64,000 bases of DNA, taken from the NCBI RefSeq assembly GCF_003478995.1, contig NZ_QUGI01000005.1, positions 1 through 64,000 of the forward strand. Direction: 5' to 3'. This DNA comes from Pseudoflavonifractor sp. AF19-9AC (lineage in GTDB: Bacteria > Bacillota > Clostridia > Oscillospirales > Oscillospiraceae). Below are positions 16,223 through 24,013 of this stretch, in pieces. The position numbers and the translations under genes were made by a program. Below the pieces are notes generated by a model, which did not search any database, was not told where the DNA came from, and worked only from the letters and a program-made list of their open reading frames with translations. Within the stretch, counting starts at the first letter, position 1, and each line of letters starts with the position of its first letter.

Positions 16223-18781
16223 ATGGATGAGTTTGTGTGGGAAGATCGTACGCTGCGCCAGCAGGTGCTGAACAGATTTGGAAACAGCACGGGGATGTGC
16301 TACCAGCTCTACCACTTTGGGGAGAAGACCTTTTATTTTTCCGACAACATCGATGCACTTCTGGGGGAGAATGTCCACAAGTCCTACTCTCTGGAGCAGT
16401 GGTACCAGGCCATTTATGAGGATGACCGGCAGCGGCTGCGGCGGTATGTGAAGGATGTCTTTGAAAAGTCGTGGGAGCGGTACAGCTTCAACTACCGCCT
16501 TCGGAACCGCTGGGGGCAGCTGGTGTGGGTGAGCAGCAGCGGAACCTGCACCTTTGACCGTTCGGGCAATCCCAAGTACTATCTGGGCTCCATGGTGGAG
16601 ATCAACGGTCGGGAGGGGGACGGCAGGGGCGGCCGGCAGGCGGAGCTGATGCAGACCCTTCGGGATGTTCACAGTCGGGGACAGGAGGGCTATCTGCTGA
16701 TGGTGGATGTGAACCACCTCAGCCAGATCAACCTGAAATACGGCCGGGAGTTTGGAGACGGAGTGCTCCAGGCCCTGGCGGACGCCATGGAGGAGGGAGA
16801 CGGCCGCTTCTCCCGCCCCTTCCGCAGCAGTGGAAGCTGCTTTTGCACCCTGGCCGCCGGGGTGGACCGAGAGGGCGTTGAGGCCTACTTCCATCGCCTT
16901 CAGCAGTGCATGCAGGGACAGTGCAGCCTGTCGGGGGGCTGCGTATCCCTGCAGGAGTATCAGGTCCCGGACAGCGAGCTTCTCATCCACTATGCAGAGA
17001 ACGCCCTGGATACGGCCAAGCTGACGGCGGAGAAGCCCCTGGCCTTCTTCAACCCCCAGGATTACGAGCGGAAATTAAGCGCCATTGAGCTGCAGATGGA
17101 CCTGGAGGCGGCGGTCAAGAATCAGCTTGCCGGCTTTTCCGTCCGTTATCAGCCCCAGGTCCGGTCCGAGACCTTCCAGCTGACCGGAGCCGAGGCCCTG
17201 CTCCAGTTTGTCTCCCCGCGGCGGGGGGCGGTGCCTCCGGCGGAGTTTGTGCCCATCCTGGAGCGCACCGGCCTGATTGTGCCGGTGGGGCAGTGGGTGC
17301 TGGAAACCGCGCTGGAGCAGTGCCGGACGTGGCGGCGGAAGATTCCCGGGTTCCGGGTGAGTGTCAACATGTCCTATGTGCAGCTGCGCCGCCCGGAGAT
17401 TCAGGACGAGGTGCTGTCGGCCCTGCGGGAGAAGGACGTGCCGGGGGATGCCCTGACCATTGAGGTGACCGAGGGCAGCGAGCTGCGGGAGTACACCTAC
17501 CTCAACACCATTTTCAGCGCCTGGAAACAGGCGGGGGTGGAGATCTCGGTGGACGACTTCGGCACCGGCTATTCCAGCCTGGGCTGGCTGAAGGAATTGG
17601 CCATTGATGAGATCAAAATTGACCGCTGTTTCGTCCGGGACATCCAGCACAGCGCCTACAACCTGCGCCTGCTGTCCAACATCATTGAGCTGGCCCGGGG
17701 CGGAAGCCTCCGGGTGTGCTGCGAAGGGGTGGAGACCAGGGAGGAGCTGGCGGTGCTGGAGTCCCTCCAGCCCAGCCTGTACCAGGGCTTCTTCTTTTCC
17801 CGTCCCGTCCCACCGGAGGCGTTTGACCCGGAGGGGCTGCAGCAGGACCTGCTGGCACGGTGCCGCCAGGTGGGGGAGAGTCCGTGTCCCATCGGCGAAA
17901 AGAAGAGTGCGCCCCTGGTGCTGGAGCGGACCATTCTGGAAAAAACGGAGGACGCCATTTCCCTGTGCGACGTCCGGACCTACGAGCTCTGTTACCTCAA
18001 CCCGGCGGCCCAGCGGATGTTCGGCATTCGGAATTACCGGGGAAAGACCTGCTATCAGGCCCTGCGGGGAAAAGACACCCCCTGTGACTTCTGTCCCAAC
18101 GGAACCCTGCGCCACGACTCCTTCTACGTCTGGGAGGACAGCATTGAGTACTGCGGCCGTCATTTCCTGCTGAAGGACAAGCTGCTGGACGTGGGGGACA
18201 GAACCCTCCGCCTCCAGGTGGCCATGGACATCACCAAGAAGGAATACGTCAGCCGACACACCCGGGAGCGGCTGGAATTTGCCGATCACATTGTGGGCTA
18301 TGTGGATCTGCTCAGCCGGCAGAAACACTGGCACCAGGCGGTGGAAGCGGTGCTGGCGGCCATGGGAGAATTTTATAAGGCCGACCGGGCCTATCTGTTT
18401 GAGACCGCCCCGGAGGGGCGCGGGTGCTGGAACAACACCTTTGAGTGGTGCGCGCCGGGGGTGATCCCCCAGAAGGACAATTTGCAGCAGGTGCCGCCGG
18501 AGGCAGTGGCGCGGTGGCTGGAAGTGTTCCGGAACAAGGGCTCGGTGATCCTGTACAATCTGGAACCCCTGCGGAAAAAGTACCCTCTGGAGTGGGAAAT
18601 CCTGGACAGTCAGGGCATTCAGCGCGTGCTCTCTGTCCCGCTGATGCTGGGCGGACAGGTGGCGGGCTTCATTGGAGTGGACAACCCCCGCTACGCCATC
18701 CAGGACGACACCCAGGCCCGGGTGCTGGCCAGCTTTATGACGGCCCGCTTCCGGCGTGAGCGAAAGGAGTGGCAGGAGTAA
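16223..18781 (+). CDS. PAS-GGDEF(degenerate)-EAL-PAS-GAF cyclic di-GMP phosphodiesterase
   Basis: About 852 residues from ATG 16223; the promoter at 16095-16123 makes the GTG at 16139 unlikely, although the ribosome site is modest. Order: PAS (about 10-130; YFSDNIDALLGE, FNYRLRNRWGQLVWV); a GGDEF-like domain (about 140-275) whose active-site loop is lost (RSSGSCF in its place); an EAL domain (about 285-545) with EALLQF (Glu324), VNMSYVQL, EVTEGS, DDFGTGYSSLGWL, IKIDRCFV and EGVETREEL; a second PAS with a CxxC pair (CDFCPNGTL); and a GAF domain (RAYLFETAPEG to GGQVAGFIGVDNPR). The EAL motifs look complete, so it probably hydrolyses cyclic di-GMP. It has no membrane segment, so it should sense cytoplasmic signals. 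Confidence 0.9.
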   Translation: MDEFVWEDRTLRQQVLNRFGNSTGMCYQLYHFGEKTFYFSDNIDALLGENVHKSYSLEQWYQAIYEDDRQRLRRYVKDVFEKSWERYSFNYRLRNRWGQLVWVSSSGTCTFDRSGNPKYYLGSMVEINGREGDGRGGRQAELMQTLRDVHSRGQEGYLLMVDVNHLSQINLKYGREFGDGVLQALADAMEEGDGRFSRPFRSSGSCFCTLAAGVDREGVEAYFHRLQQCMQGQCSLSGGCVSLQEYQVPDSELLIHYAENALDTAKLTAEKPLAFFNPQDYERKLSAIELQMDLEAAVKNQLAGFSVRYQPQVRSETFQLTGAEALLQFVSPRRGAVPPAEFVPILERTGLIVPVGQWVLETALEQCRTWRRKIPGFRVSVNMSYVQLRRPEIQDEVLSALREKDVPGDALTIEVTEGSELREYTYLNTIFSAWKQAGVEISVDDFGTGYSSLGWLKELAIDEIKIDRCFVRDIQHSAYNLRLLSNIIELARGGSLRVCCEGVETREELAVLESLQPSLYQGFFFSRPVPPEAFDPEGLQQDLLARCRQVGESPCPIGEKKSAPLVLERTILEKTEDAISLCDVRTYELCYLNPAAQRMFGIRNYRGKTCYQALRGKDTPCDFCPNGTLRHDSFYVWEDSIEYCGRHFLLKDKLLDVGDRTLRLQVAMDITKKEYVSRHTRERLEFADHIVGYVDLLSRQKHWHQAVEAVLAAMGEFYKADRAYLFETAPEGRGCWNNTFEWCAPGVIPQKDNLQQVPPEAVARWLEVFRNKGSVILYNLEPLRKKYPLEWEILDSQGIQRVLSVPLMLGGQVAGFIGVDNPRYAIQDDTQARVLASFMTARFRRERKEWQE

Positions 18782-18822
18782 TCCTGCCCCATTGCCCGGA
18801 GAAGCAGGGACTGCTGAACGCA

Positions 18823-18867
18823 AATACCGCCATCTCAAAGCGCGCGCCTTGGGATGGCGGTTTGTTT
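18823..18867 (+). terminator. Terminator-like hairpin
   Basis: AATACCGCCATCTC (about 18823-18836) pairs with GGGATGGCGGTTT (18851-18863), followed by GTTTG; the T tail is short. Confidence 0.6.
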
Positions 18868-18977
18868 GCCCGGGGCACAATTTTGAAAAAACAGATGCCC
18901 GGCTGCAACAAAACCGGGGAGCCGGCTGTATAGTAAGTGTCACAGAAAGCAAAACGCCTGCATACAAGGAAAGAAGG

Positions 18978-19982
18978 ATGATGACAATGTTGAAGAAAAA
19001 GACATTAACGGCGATGTTTTCCCTGGCACTGGCCGGCACCATGGTACTCCCCGCCCTCGCAGCGGAGGCGATTTCCGCCCGGCAGGGGGAGGCAGATCTC
19101 AAACCCCTGATTGCAGAGGCCCCCGCTCTGAATCTGCCCCTGGCCGCCGACGAGCATCTGCTCACCCGGGCGGAGCTGGTTTCGGTCCTCCACGAGCAGG
19201 AGGGAAAGCCCAGCGTCAACTTTGCCATGCGCTACACCGATGTGGACCAGGAGGCGGAATACGCCGAGGCGGTCCGCTGGGCCACCAGCCAGGGTATTGC
19301 CTGCGGCTACGGCGACGGGACCTTCGGGCCGGACGACATGGTCACCCGGGAGCAGATGGCAGTGATTCTCTATCGGTACGCCCAGAGCAAGGACCAGGGC
19401 TTCACCGGCGCCTGGGCCGTCCCCCTTCCCTACGCCGATGCGGGTGAGGTCAGCTCCTTTGCCTATGAGGCGGTGTGCTGGGTCACCATGAAGGACGTCA
19501 TGGGAGAGACCGGAGACAATCAGTTTGCCCCCGACAGCGGCGTGACCCACAGCGAGGCCAACCCCATGCTCCAGCAGTATTTCAGCGCGGTGGAGCAGAC
19601 GGAAATTGCCAATCCCTTCCTGGAGTGCAAGACCATGGAGGAGGCCGCCCAGGTGGCCGGCTTTTCCATGGAGCTTCCCCAGGGAGCGGAGCCTGTGGCC
19701 ATCCGGGCCGTGGAAGATGATATGATTGAGGTGCTCTGCCAGCTGGAGGCCGGGCCCGTCACCCTGCGTAAGGCCGTGGGCGATCAGGACATCAGCGGGG
19801 ACTACAACCACTACGCCCAGATCGATGTTCAGGAGTGGAACGGCCGCACGGTGACCCTGAAGGGAAATGACGGCATGTTTATGACCGCCACCTGGCTGGA
19901 CGGCGGCTACACCTATGCCGTCCGGGCCGAAGACGGTCTGGACCGGGATGGGATGTACGCCATCCTGTCCCAGATGCAGTAA
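18978..19982 (+). CDS. SLH protein with DUF4367-like C-terminal domain
   Basis: Secreted protein of about 334 residues. I start it at ATG 18978 (ATG 18981 and 18987 follow) because AAGGAAAGAAGG precedes it and a signal peptide begins at once (LTAMFSLALAGTMVLPALA). SLH repeats lie at about 55-205 (YTDVDQEAEYAEAVRWA, GYGDGTFGPDDMVTREQMAVIL, YADAGEVSSFAYEAVCWV). The last 120 residues (MEEAAQVAGFSMELPQGAEP through VTLKGNDGMFM) resemble the outer domain of the anti-sigma protein two genes downstream. It probably forms an operon with the sigma and anti-sigma genes (61-bp gap with a small hairpin). It could be a wall-bound partner or decoy of the anti-sigma sensor domain; that is inference. Confidence 0.85.
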   Translation: MMTMLKKKTLTAMFSLALAGTMVLPALAAEAISARQGEADLKPLIAEAPALNLPLAADEHLLTRAELVSVLHEQEGKPSVNFAMRYTDVDQEAEYAEAVRWATSQGIACGYGDGTFGPDDMVTREQMAVILYRYAQSKDQGFTGAWAVPLPYADAGEVSSFAYEAVCWVTMKDVMGETGDNQFAPDSGVTHSEANPMLQQYFSAVEQTEIANPFLECKTMEEAAQVAGFSMELPQGAEPVAIRAVEDDMIEVLCQLEAGPVTLRKAVGDQDISGDYNHYAQIDVQEWNGRTVTLKGNDGMFMTATWLDGGYTYAVRAEDGLDRDGMYAILSQMQ

Positions 19983-19988
19983 TCCAGC

Positions 19989-20019
19989 GGGGCCGCCCGG
20001 AGGAAACCGGCGCGGCCCC
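19989..20019 (+). other. Intercistronic hairpin before the sigma gene
   Basis: GGGGCCGC (19989-19996) pairs with GCGGCCCC (20012-20019); there is no T tail. It may reduce read-through or protect the upstream mRNA rather than end it. A four-codon ORF (ATG 20039 to TGA 20053) overlaps the GTG start of the sigma gene. Confidence 0.55.
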
Positions 20020-20043
20020 GCCATATAAAGGAGAACCGATGGC

Positions 20044-20685
20044 GTGTTGGTGAACGGGATGTATGATATGCCCGCGGAATGGAGCGGGCCGGTCCGCTGG
20101 CGGCGGGCACTGCTGCGCCTGTGGATAAAGGCCGCGGCGGTACTGGAGGCGGCCATGGCCGGGGAGCCCCGGAAGGCTGCCGCAGCCCTGGAACAGGAGG
20201 CGCGGAACCGGAAGGCCGAAGTGCTGCTGGATACCTATGGAAACCAGATCCTGCGCCTGGCCTACTCCTATCTCCACAACCTGGACGATGCGGAGGAGGT
20301 TTTGCAGGATACACTGATCCAATATTGGAACAAGGGGCCTGCCTTTGAAAACAAGGCCCATGAAAAGGCCTGGCTTTTGCGGGTGGCGGCCAATCTGAGC
20401 AAAAATCGCATCGCCTACAACAAGGTGCGCAGCACGGACGAGCTGAAGGAGACCCTGGCGGCGGAGCAGAGGGAGGACCTCTCCTTTGTATGGGAGGCGG
20501 TGAAGGAGCTGCCGGTGAAATACCGGGAGGTCATCCACCTCTTTTACTATGAGGGCCTCTCCACCGCCCAGATCGCCGCCGTTTTGCAGCAGAAGGAGTC
20601 CACCGTCCGCTCCCACCTGATGCGGGGGCGGGGCAAGCTGAAGACCATTTTGAAGGAGGGGTATGACGTTGAGGGAGGCATATAA
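20044..20685 (+). CDS. ECF (sigma-70 family) sigma factor
   Basis: Up to 213 residues from GTG 20044, 10 bp after AAAGGAG; the in-frame ATG at 20059 is another possible start. Sigma region 2 is seen at about 60-115 (DTYGNQILRLAYSYLHNLDDAEEVLQDTL, KAWLLRVAANLSKNR) and region 4 at about 145-200 (LPVKYREVIHLFYYEGLS, TAQIAAVLQQKESTVRSHL, RGRGKLKTIL). The first 50 residues (RWRRALLRLWIKAAAVLEAAM) are an unusual extension for the family. The anti-sigma gene overlaps its 3' end by 23 bp, the usual arrangement for an ECF pair. It should direct RNA polymerase to a cell-envelope regulon. Confidence 0.93.
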   Translation: MLVNGMYDMPAEWSGPVRWRRALLRLWIKAAAVLEAAMAGEPRKAAAALEQEARNRKAEVLLDTYGNQILRLAYSYLHNLDDAEEVLQDTLIQYWNKGPAFENKAHEKAWLLRVAANLSKNRIAYNKVRSTDELKETLAAEQREDLSFVWEAVKELPVKYREVIHLFYYEGLSTAQIAAVLQQKESTVRSHLMRGRGKLKTILKEGYDVEGGI

Positions 20686-21295
20686 GGAGATTATGGACCA
20701 CATTGCCGTGACGGATGAGATGCGCGAACGGATTCTCCACAACCTTCGGGGGGGGACGAGCTCCCCGTCGGTGAGCAGGCCCCGCCGCCCCTTCGTGCCC
20801 ATGCTGGCTGCTGCCGCCTGCCTGGCGCTGCTGCTGGCCGGCACCGCTGCCCTGCCCAGGCTCTCTCAGCTGGTGCAGGGGGACAACTCCTCCGGGGTAC
20901 AGACCGGCATTCTGGACCGCCGGGAGGCTGCCTCCCTCCAGGAGCTTTCCCAGTTGGTGGGCTTTCCGGTGGAGGAGGTGGAGGAGGTGCCCTTCTCCGT
21001 CACGGAAATCCGGTACACCGCCTACGGCGGAACCATGGCGGAAGTTCAGTATAAGGGAGAGGAGCAGAGCCTCACCTTCCGGAAAACCGCGGAGGGCGGG
21101 GACCCCTCGGGGGACTATACCGCCTATCCCGACACACTGGTGCTGGAGCTCCCCTGGGGCACCGTCACCCTGAAGGGGGAGGAGGGGGCGTACCGCCTGG
21201 CCCTCTGGCAGGAGGCGTCCTATGGCTGCTCCCTCCAGTCCACCGCAGCCTACCCGGCGGAGGAGTGGACCGCCCTTCTGGAGTCCATTGGCTGA
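20663..21295 (+). CDS. Membrane anti-sigma factor-like protein with DUF4367-like domain
   Basis: Protein of 210 residues starting at ATG 20663 inside the end of the sigma gene, with AAGGAGGGG directly upstream, so translation is probably coupled. Residues 1-45 are a short cytoplasmic part (LREAYKEIMDHIAVTDEMRERIL), followed by one membrane helix (PMLAAAACLALLLAGTAALP) and an outer domain of about 130 residues (LQELSQLVGFPVEEVEEVPF, YTAYGGTMAEVQYKGEEQSL, GTVTLKGEEGAYRLALWQ). The layout fits an anti-sigma factor that holds the ECF sigma at the membrane. The outer domain resembles the C-terminus of the SLH protein at 18978-19982. Confidence 0.85.
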   Translation: MTLREAYKEIMDHIAVTDEMRERILHNLRGGTSSPSVSRPRRPFVPMLAAAACLALLLAGTAALPRLSQLVQGDNSSGVQTGILDRREAASLQELSQLVGFPVEEVEEVPFSVTEIRYTAYGGTMAEVQYKGEEQSLTFRKTAEGGDPSGDYTAYPDTLVLELPWGTVTLKGEEGAYRLALWQEASYGCSLQSTAAYPAEEWTALLESIG

Positions 21296-21316
21296 ACCCT
21301 TTGAAAAGATATCCGA

Positions 21317-21353
21317 CCCCGGCGCGCGCAAAACCAGCGCGTGCCGGGGCCGT
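21317..21353 (+). terminator. Terminator-like hairpin after the sigma operon
   Basis: CCCCGGCGCGCGC (21317-21329) pairs with GCGCGTGCCGGGG (21337-21349), one G-T pair, then CCGTTTC. It lies between convergent genes. Confidence 0.65.
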
Positions 21354-21378
21354 TTCGTGTCTGTGGAGTGTGGGCGGC

Positions 21379-22266
21379 TCAGTCTGACGAGCGGCTCAAT
21401 TGATCAAAGCAGTCCATCAGGGCACGGGCCGAGTCGGTGAGAAATTTCTGCTTGTGCCATACGATGTAGTTGTCCCGGACAAAGGGCTCGTCATCCACCT
21501 CCCGGGCGGCCACCATACCGGAGCGGATGGCGTCGGCCACCAGCCGCTCCGGCAGGAAGGAGATCCCCAGCCCCAGGTGCACCGCCCGGATGATGGCCTG
21601 GGTGCTGATGCTCTCCATGGCGGGGGTCAGGGGCAAGTCGTGGGAGGCAAACACGTGCTCCAAAAAGGCGCGGCCCATGCTGCCACGATCCCGGAGCAGG
21701 AAGGAGTCTCCGGTGAGCTCCTTCAGCTCCAGGTGCTCCTGCCGGACTCTGGGGTCGTCGGGAGGCAGAATCAGCACCAGCCGGTCGGGCCCGATGGCCT
21801 GACGGTCCAGCTGGTCATGGAGAATGCCCCCTTCGATGATGGCAAAGTCCAGCTCATTGTCCAGAAGGGCCTGCTGCAGCACGGTGCCGTTGGAGATGGT
21901 GGAGCGGACCTGCAGCTCAGGGTGGGTCTTCTGAAACTGCACCAGGGCCTGGGGCAGCAGGCTGTTTCCGATGGCCACCGTGGCCCCGACACGGAGAAGC
22001 CCCAGCTTGTCCCAGTCCCGCAGCCCCTTCTCCATCTGGTCGAAGGAGTCCACAATGTGTACCGCATAGGAATAAAACACGTTGCCCATCTCGGTGACGT
22101 AGAGCCTGCGGTTCATGCGCTCGAACAGGCGGATGCCGTAATAGGACTCGATTTCCTGAATGGCGCGGGTGACGGCGGGCTGGGTCATGCACAGCTGCCG
22201 GGCGGCCTGGGTCATGTGCTGAGTCTGGTAGACGGTGAGAAAAATCTTCATGTGGCGAAGGGTCAT
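21379..22266 (-). CDS. LysR-family transcriptional regulator
   Basis: Protein of 295 residues. The N-terminal winged helix-turn-helix is typical (RHMKIFLTVYQTQHMTQAARQLCMTQPAVTRAIQEIESYYGIRLFE, split here by no break). The effector domain follows from about 90 (LRVGATVAIGNSLLPQAL, ELDFAIIEG, GLGISFLPERLVADAI). It is transcribed away from the chromate-transporter pair across a 108-bp gap, the classic layout for a LysR regulator and its target. An imperfect palindrome in that gap is a plausible binding site. The effector is unknown; chromate, sulfate or a related oxyanion would fit the neighbours. Confidence 0.95.
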   Translation of the reverse strand: MTLRHMKIFLTVYQTQHMTQAARQLCMTQPAVTRAIQEIESYYGIRLFERMNRRLYVTEMGNVFYSYAVHIVDSFDQMEKGLRDWDKLGLLRVGATVAIGNSLLPQALVQFQKTHPELQVRSTISNGTVLQQALLDNELDFAIIEGGILHDQLDRQAIGPDRLVLILPPDDPRVRQEHLELKELTGDSFLLRDRGSMGRAFLEHVFASHDLPLTPAMESISTQAIIRAVHLGLGISFLPERLVADAIRSGMVAAREVDDEPFVRDNYIVWHKQKFLTDSARALMDCFDQLSRSSD

Positions 22267-22284
22267 GGGGCCGTCCTCCTATCC

Positions 22285-22351
22285 ATGCTATTTTTGCTAT
22301 TGATTAAATAAAAAGATAGCATTTTACTTATTGATCTTCTACGGATATAAT
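22285..22351 (+). promoter_or_regulatory. Chromate-transporter promoter with candidate LysR site
   Basis: TTTACT (22323-22328), 17-bp spacer and TATAAT (22346-22351) precede the transporter pair. Upstream, ATGCTATTTTTG (22285-22296) and AAAAGATAGCAT (22311-22322) form an inverted repeat with 10 of 12 positions paired, ending against the -35; this is where a LysR tetramer would be expected. Confidence 0.65.
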
Positions 22352-22374
22352 AGCAGGGAAAGGAGCGGAAGGCT

Positions 22375-22953
22375 ATGGCAAAGGAGAAAAAACCGGGTGT
22401 TTTGCTGAAATTATTTTTCAGTATGCTGTATATCAGTGCCTTCACCTTTGGAGGCGGCTTTGTGATTATCACCTTTATGAAGCGGAAGTTCGTGGATGAG
22501 CTGGGTTGGATTGACGAGCAGGAGATGCTGGATCTCACTGCCATGGCCCAGTCCTCTCCCGGGGCCATCGCAGTCAACGCCGCCATCCTGGTGGGCTGGC
22601 GGGTGGGAGGCTTCGCCGGAATGTTGGTGGCGGTGGCGGGTACTGTGCTGCCCCCCATCACCATTTTGTCGGTGATCTCCCTCTTTTACGCCGCCTTTGC
22701 CGCCAACCCCTATGTGGCCCTGGTGCTGAAGGGCATGCAGGCGGGAGTGGCCGCGGTGATTCTGGATGTGGTGTGGGGGCTGGGGGCCGGCGTGGTAAAG
22801 ACCAAATCTCCCATCCACCTGTTGGTAATGGCCGCCGCCTTTGTGGCCACCTTTGTCTATGGCGTCAACGTAATCTATATCATTCTGGCCGCCGCCCTGC
22901 TGGGCGTGGTGCTGGCCCTGCTCCAGCGGAAGAAGGGAGGGGAAGTCCAATGA
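22375..22953 (+). CDS. Chromate transporter, short-chain subunit (first of pair)
   Basis: Protein of 192 residues starting at ATG 22375 behind AAAGGAGCGG. It carries the CHR signature FTFGGGFVIITFMKRKFV and DLTAMAQSSPGAIAVNAAILVG, and about six membrane helices. Short single-domain CHR proteins are known to work as pairs of opposite membrane orientation. The second subunit starts within this gene's stop codon (ATGA). The pair may export chromate or carry another oxyanion; in anaerobes the true substrate is uncertain. Confidence 0.92.
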   Translation: MAKEKKPGVLLKLFFSMLYISAFTFGGGFVIITFMKRKFVDELGWIDEQEMLDLTAMAQSSPGAIAVNAAILVGWRVGGFAGMLVAVAGTVLPPITILSVISLFYAAFAANPYVALVLKGMQAGVAAVILDVVWGLGAGVVKTKSPIHLLVMAAAFVATFVYGVNVIYIILAAALLGVVLALLQRKKGGEVQ

Positions 22954-23507
22954 TCTACGCACAGCTTTTCTGGAGCTTCCTCCAGATCGGCCTCTTTTCC
23001 GTCGGGGGCGGCTATGCCGCCATGCCCCTCATCCAAGCTCAGACCGTTCAGATCCACGGCTGGCTGACCATGAGCGAGTTCACCGACCTGGTTACCATCG
23101 CCGAAATGACCCCCGGCCCCATCGCCATCAACTCGGCCACCTTTGTAGGTATCCGCATCGCCGGGCTGCCTGGGGCGCTGATCGCCACCCTGGGGTGTAT
23201 TTTCCCCTCCCTGTTCCTGGTGTCCCTGCTGGCCTTTGTCTACTACCGGTACAAGAATCTCTCTCTGCTCCAAAGTGTCCTGGCCAGCCTGCGTCCGGCG
23301 GTGGTGGCCCTCATCGCCGGAGCGGGACTGTCCATCCTCCTCCAGGTGGCCTTCGGCGGCGGAGAGATGGCCCTGGCCAACGCCAACTGGGTGGGAATCC
23401 TGCTTTTTGCCGCCGCCTTTGGAGTGCTGCGCCTGCTGAAGTGGAATCCTATCCTGGTGATGGCCCTGTGCGGCGTGGGCAACCTGCTGGTGGGGCTGCT
23501 GCTGTAA
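22950..23507 (+). CDS. Chromate transporter, short-chain subunit (second of pair)
   Basis: Protein of 185 residues; ATG 22950 overlaps the previous stop (ATGA), and AGGGAGGGGAAG supplies the ribosome site, so I prefer it to the longer open frame. CHR motifs: GLFSVGGGYAAMPLIQAQTV and DLVTIAEMTPGPIAINSATFVG, then VPGALIATLG-like helices and a final LILVMALCGVGNLLVGLLL-type helix. It should form a heterodimer with the upstream subunit. A strong hairpin terminator follows. Confidence 0.92.
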   Translation: MIYAQLFWSFLQIGLFSVGGGYAAMPLIQAQTVQIHGWLTMSEFTDLVTIAEMTPGPIAINSATFVGIRIAGLPGALIATLGCIFPSLFLVSLLAFVYYRYKNLSLLQSVLASLRPAVVALIAGAGLSILLQVAFGGGEMALANANWVGILLFAAAFGVLRLLKWNPILVMALCGVGNLLVGLLL

Positions 23508-23561
23508 AAAGAAGCGCCAGGCGACCTGCCCGGACCAAATCGACATAGCCGAACCGAATGA

Positions 23562-23590
23562 AAGCCCCGTTCCCGTTGGGAACGGGGCTT
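23562..23590 (+). terminator. Terminator of the chromate-transporter pair
   Basis: AAGCCCCGTTCCC (23562-23574) pairs with GGGAACGGGGCTT (23578-23590), 3-nt loop, then CTCTG; stem perfect, T tail poor. Confidence 0.75.
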
Positions 23591-24013
23591 CTCTGCGTGA
23601 AAAAACGGAATTTATACGGTGGAGCGAAGGAAACCAGGCTTTGCAGAAAAATGACCAGCATGTGGGCCTTGCGCGGAAACGTGGGCTGTCCATAATTGCG
23701 TGACGCCCTCAGTTCCTGGGGAGCAGAAGGGGACCGCAGGACAGTATCCCTGCACCGTAACGAAAAAGAAGGGACCGGATGCTGTCAAGTATTGGGTTCC
23801 TTCTTTGGCTCTGTCTGGAAAAACTTGGGGGCAGCCCGGTTTCCTGCGACGGGAAAAATTAAAAGACTGCCAGAATTCCTGCAAAAAATACAGCCGGACT
23901 TGCATTTGTGTGTTATACTTTTATTGGTACTAAGCTACACCGCTGTGTTTCGGCCGCATGCCCTGATGGCGGCCGGACCCTGTGATGATAAATAAGGGAA
24001 AGGAAGATTGAAT
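23591..24013 (+). other. Noncoding region before glycogen synthase
   Basis: No convincing gene on either strand in 423 bp. An extended -10 (TGTTATACT, 23911-23919) is the best promoter guess for the glycogen synthase gene, but it lacks a spaced -35. No known riboswitch pattern is seen. Confidence 0.4.
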
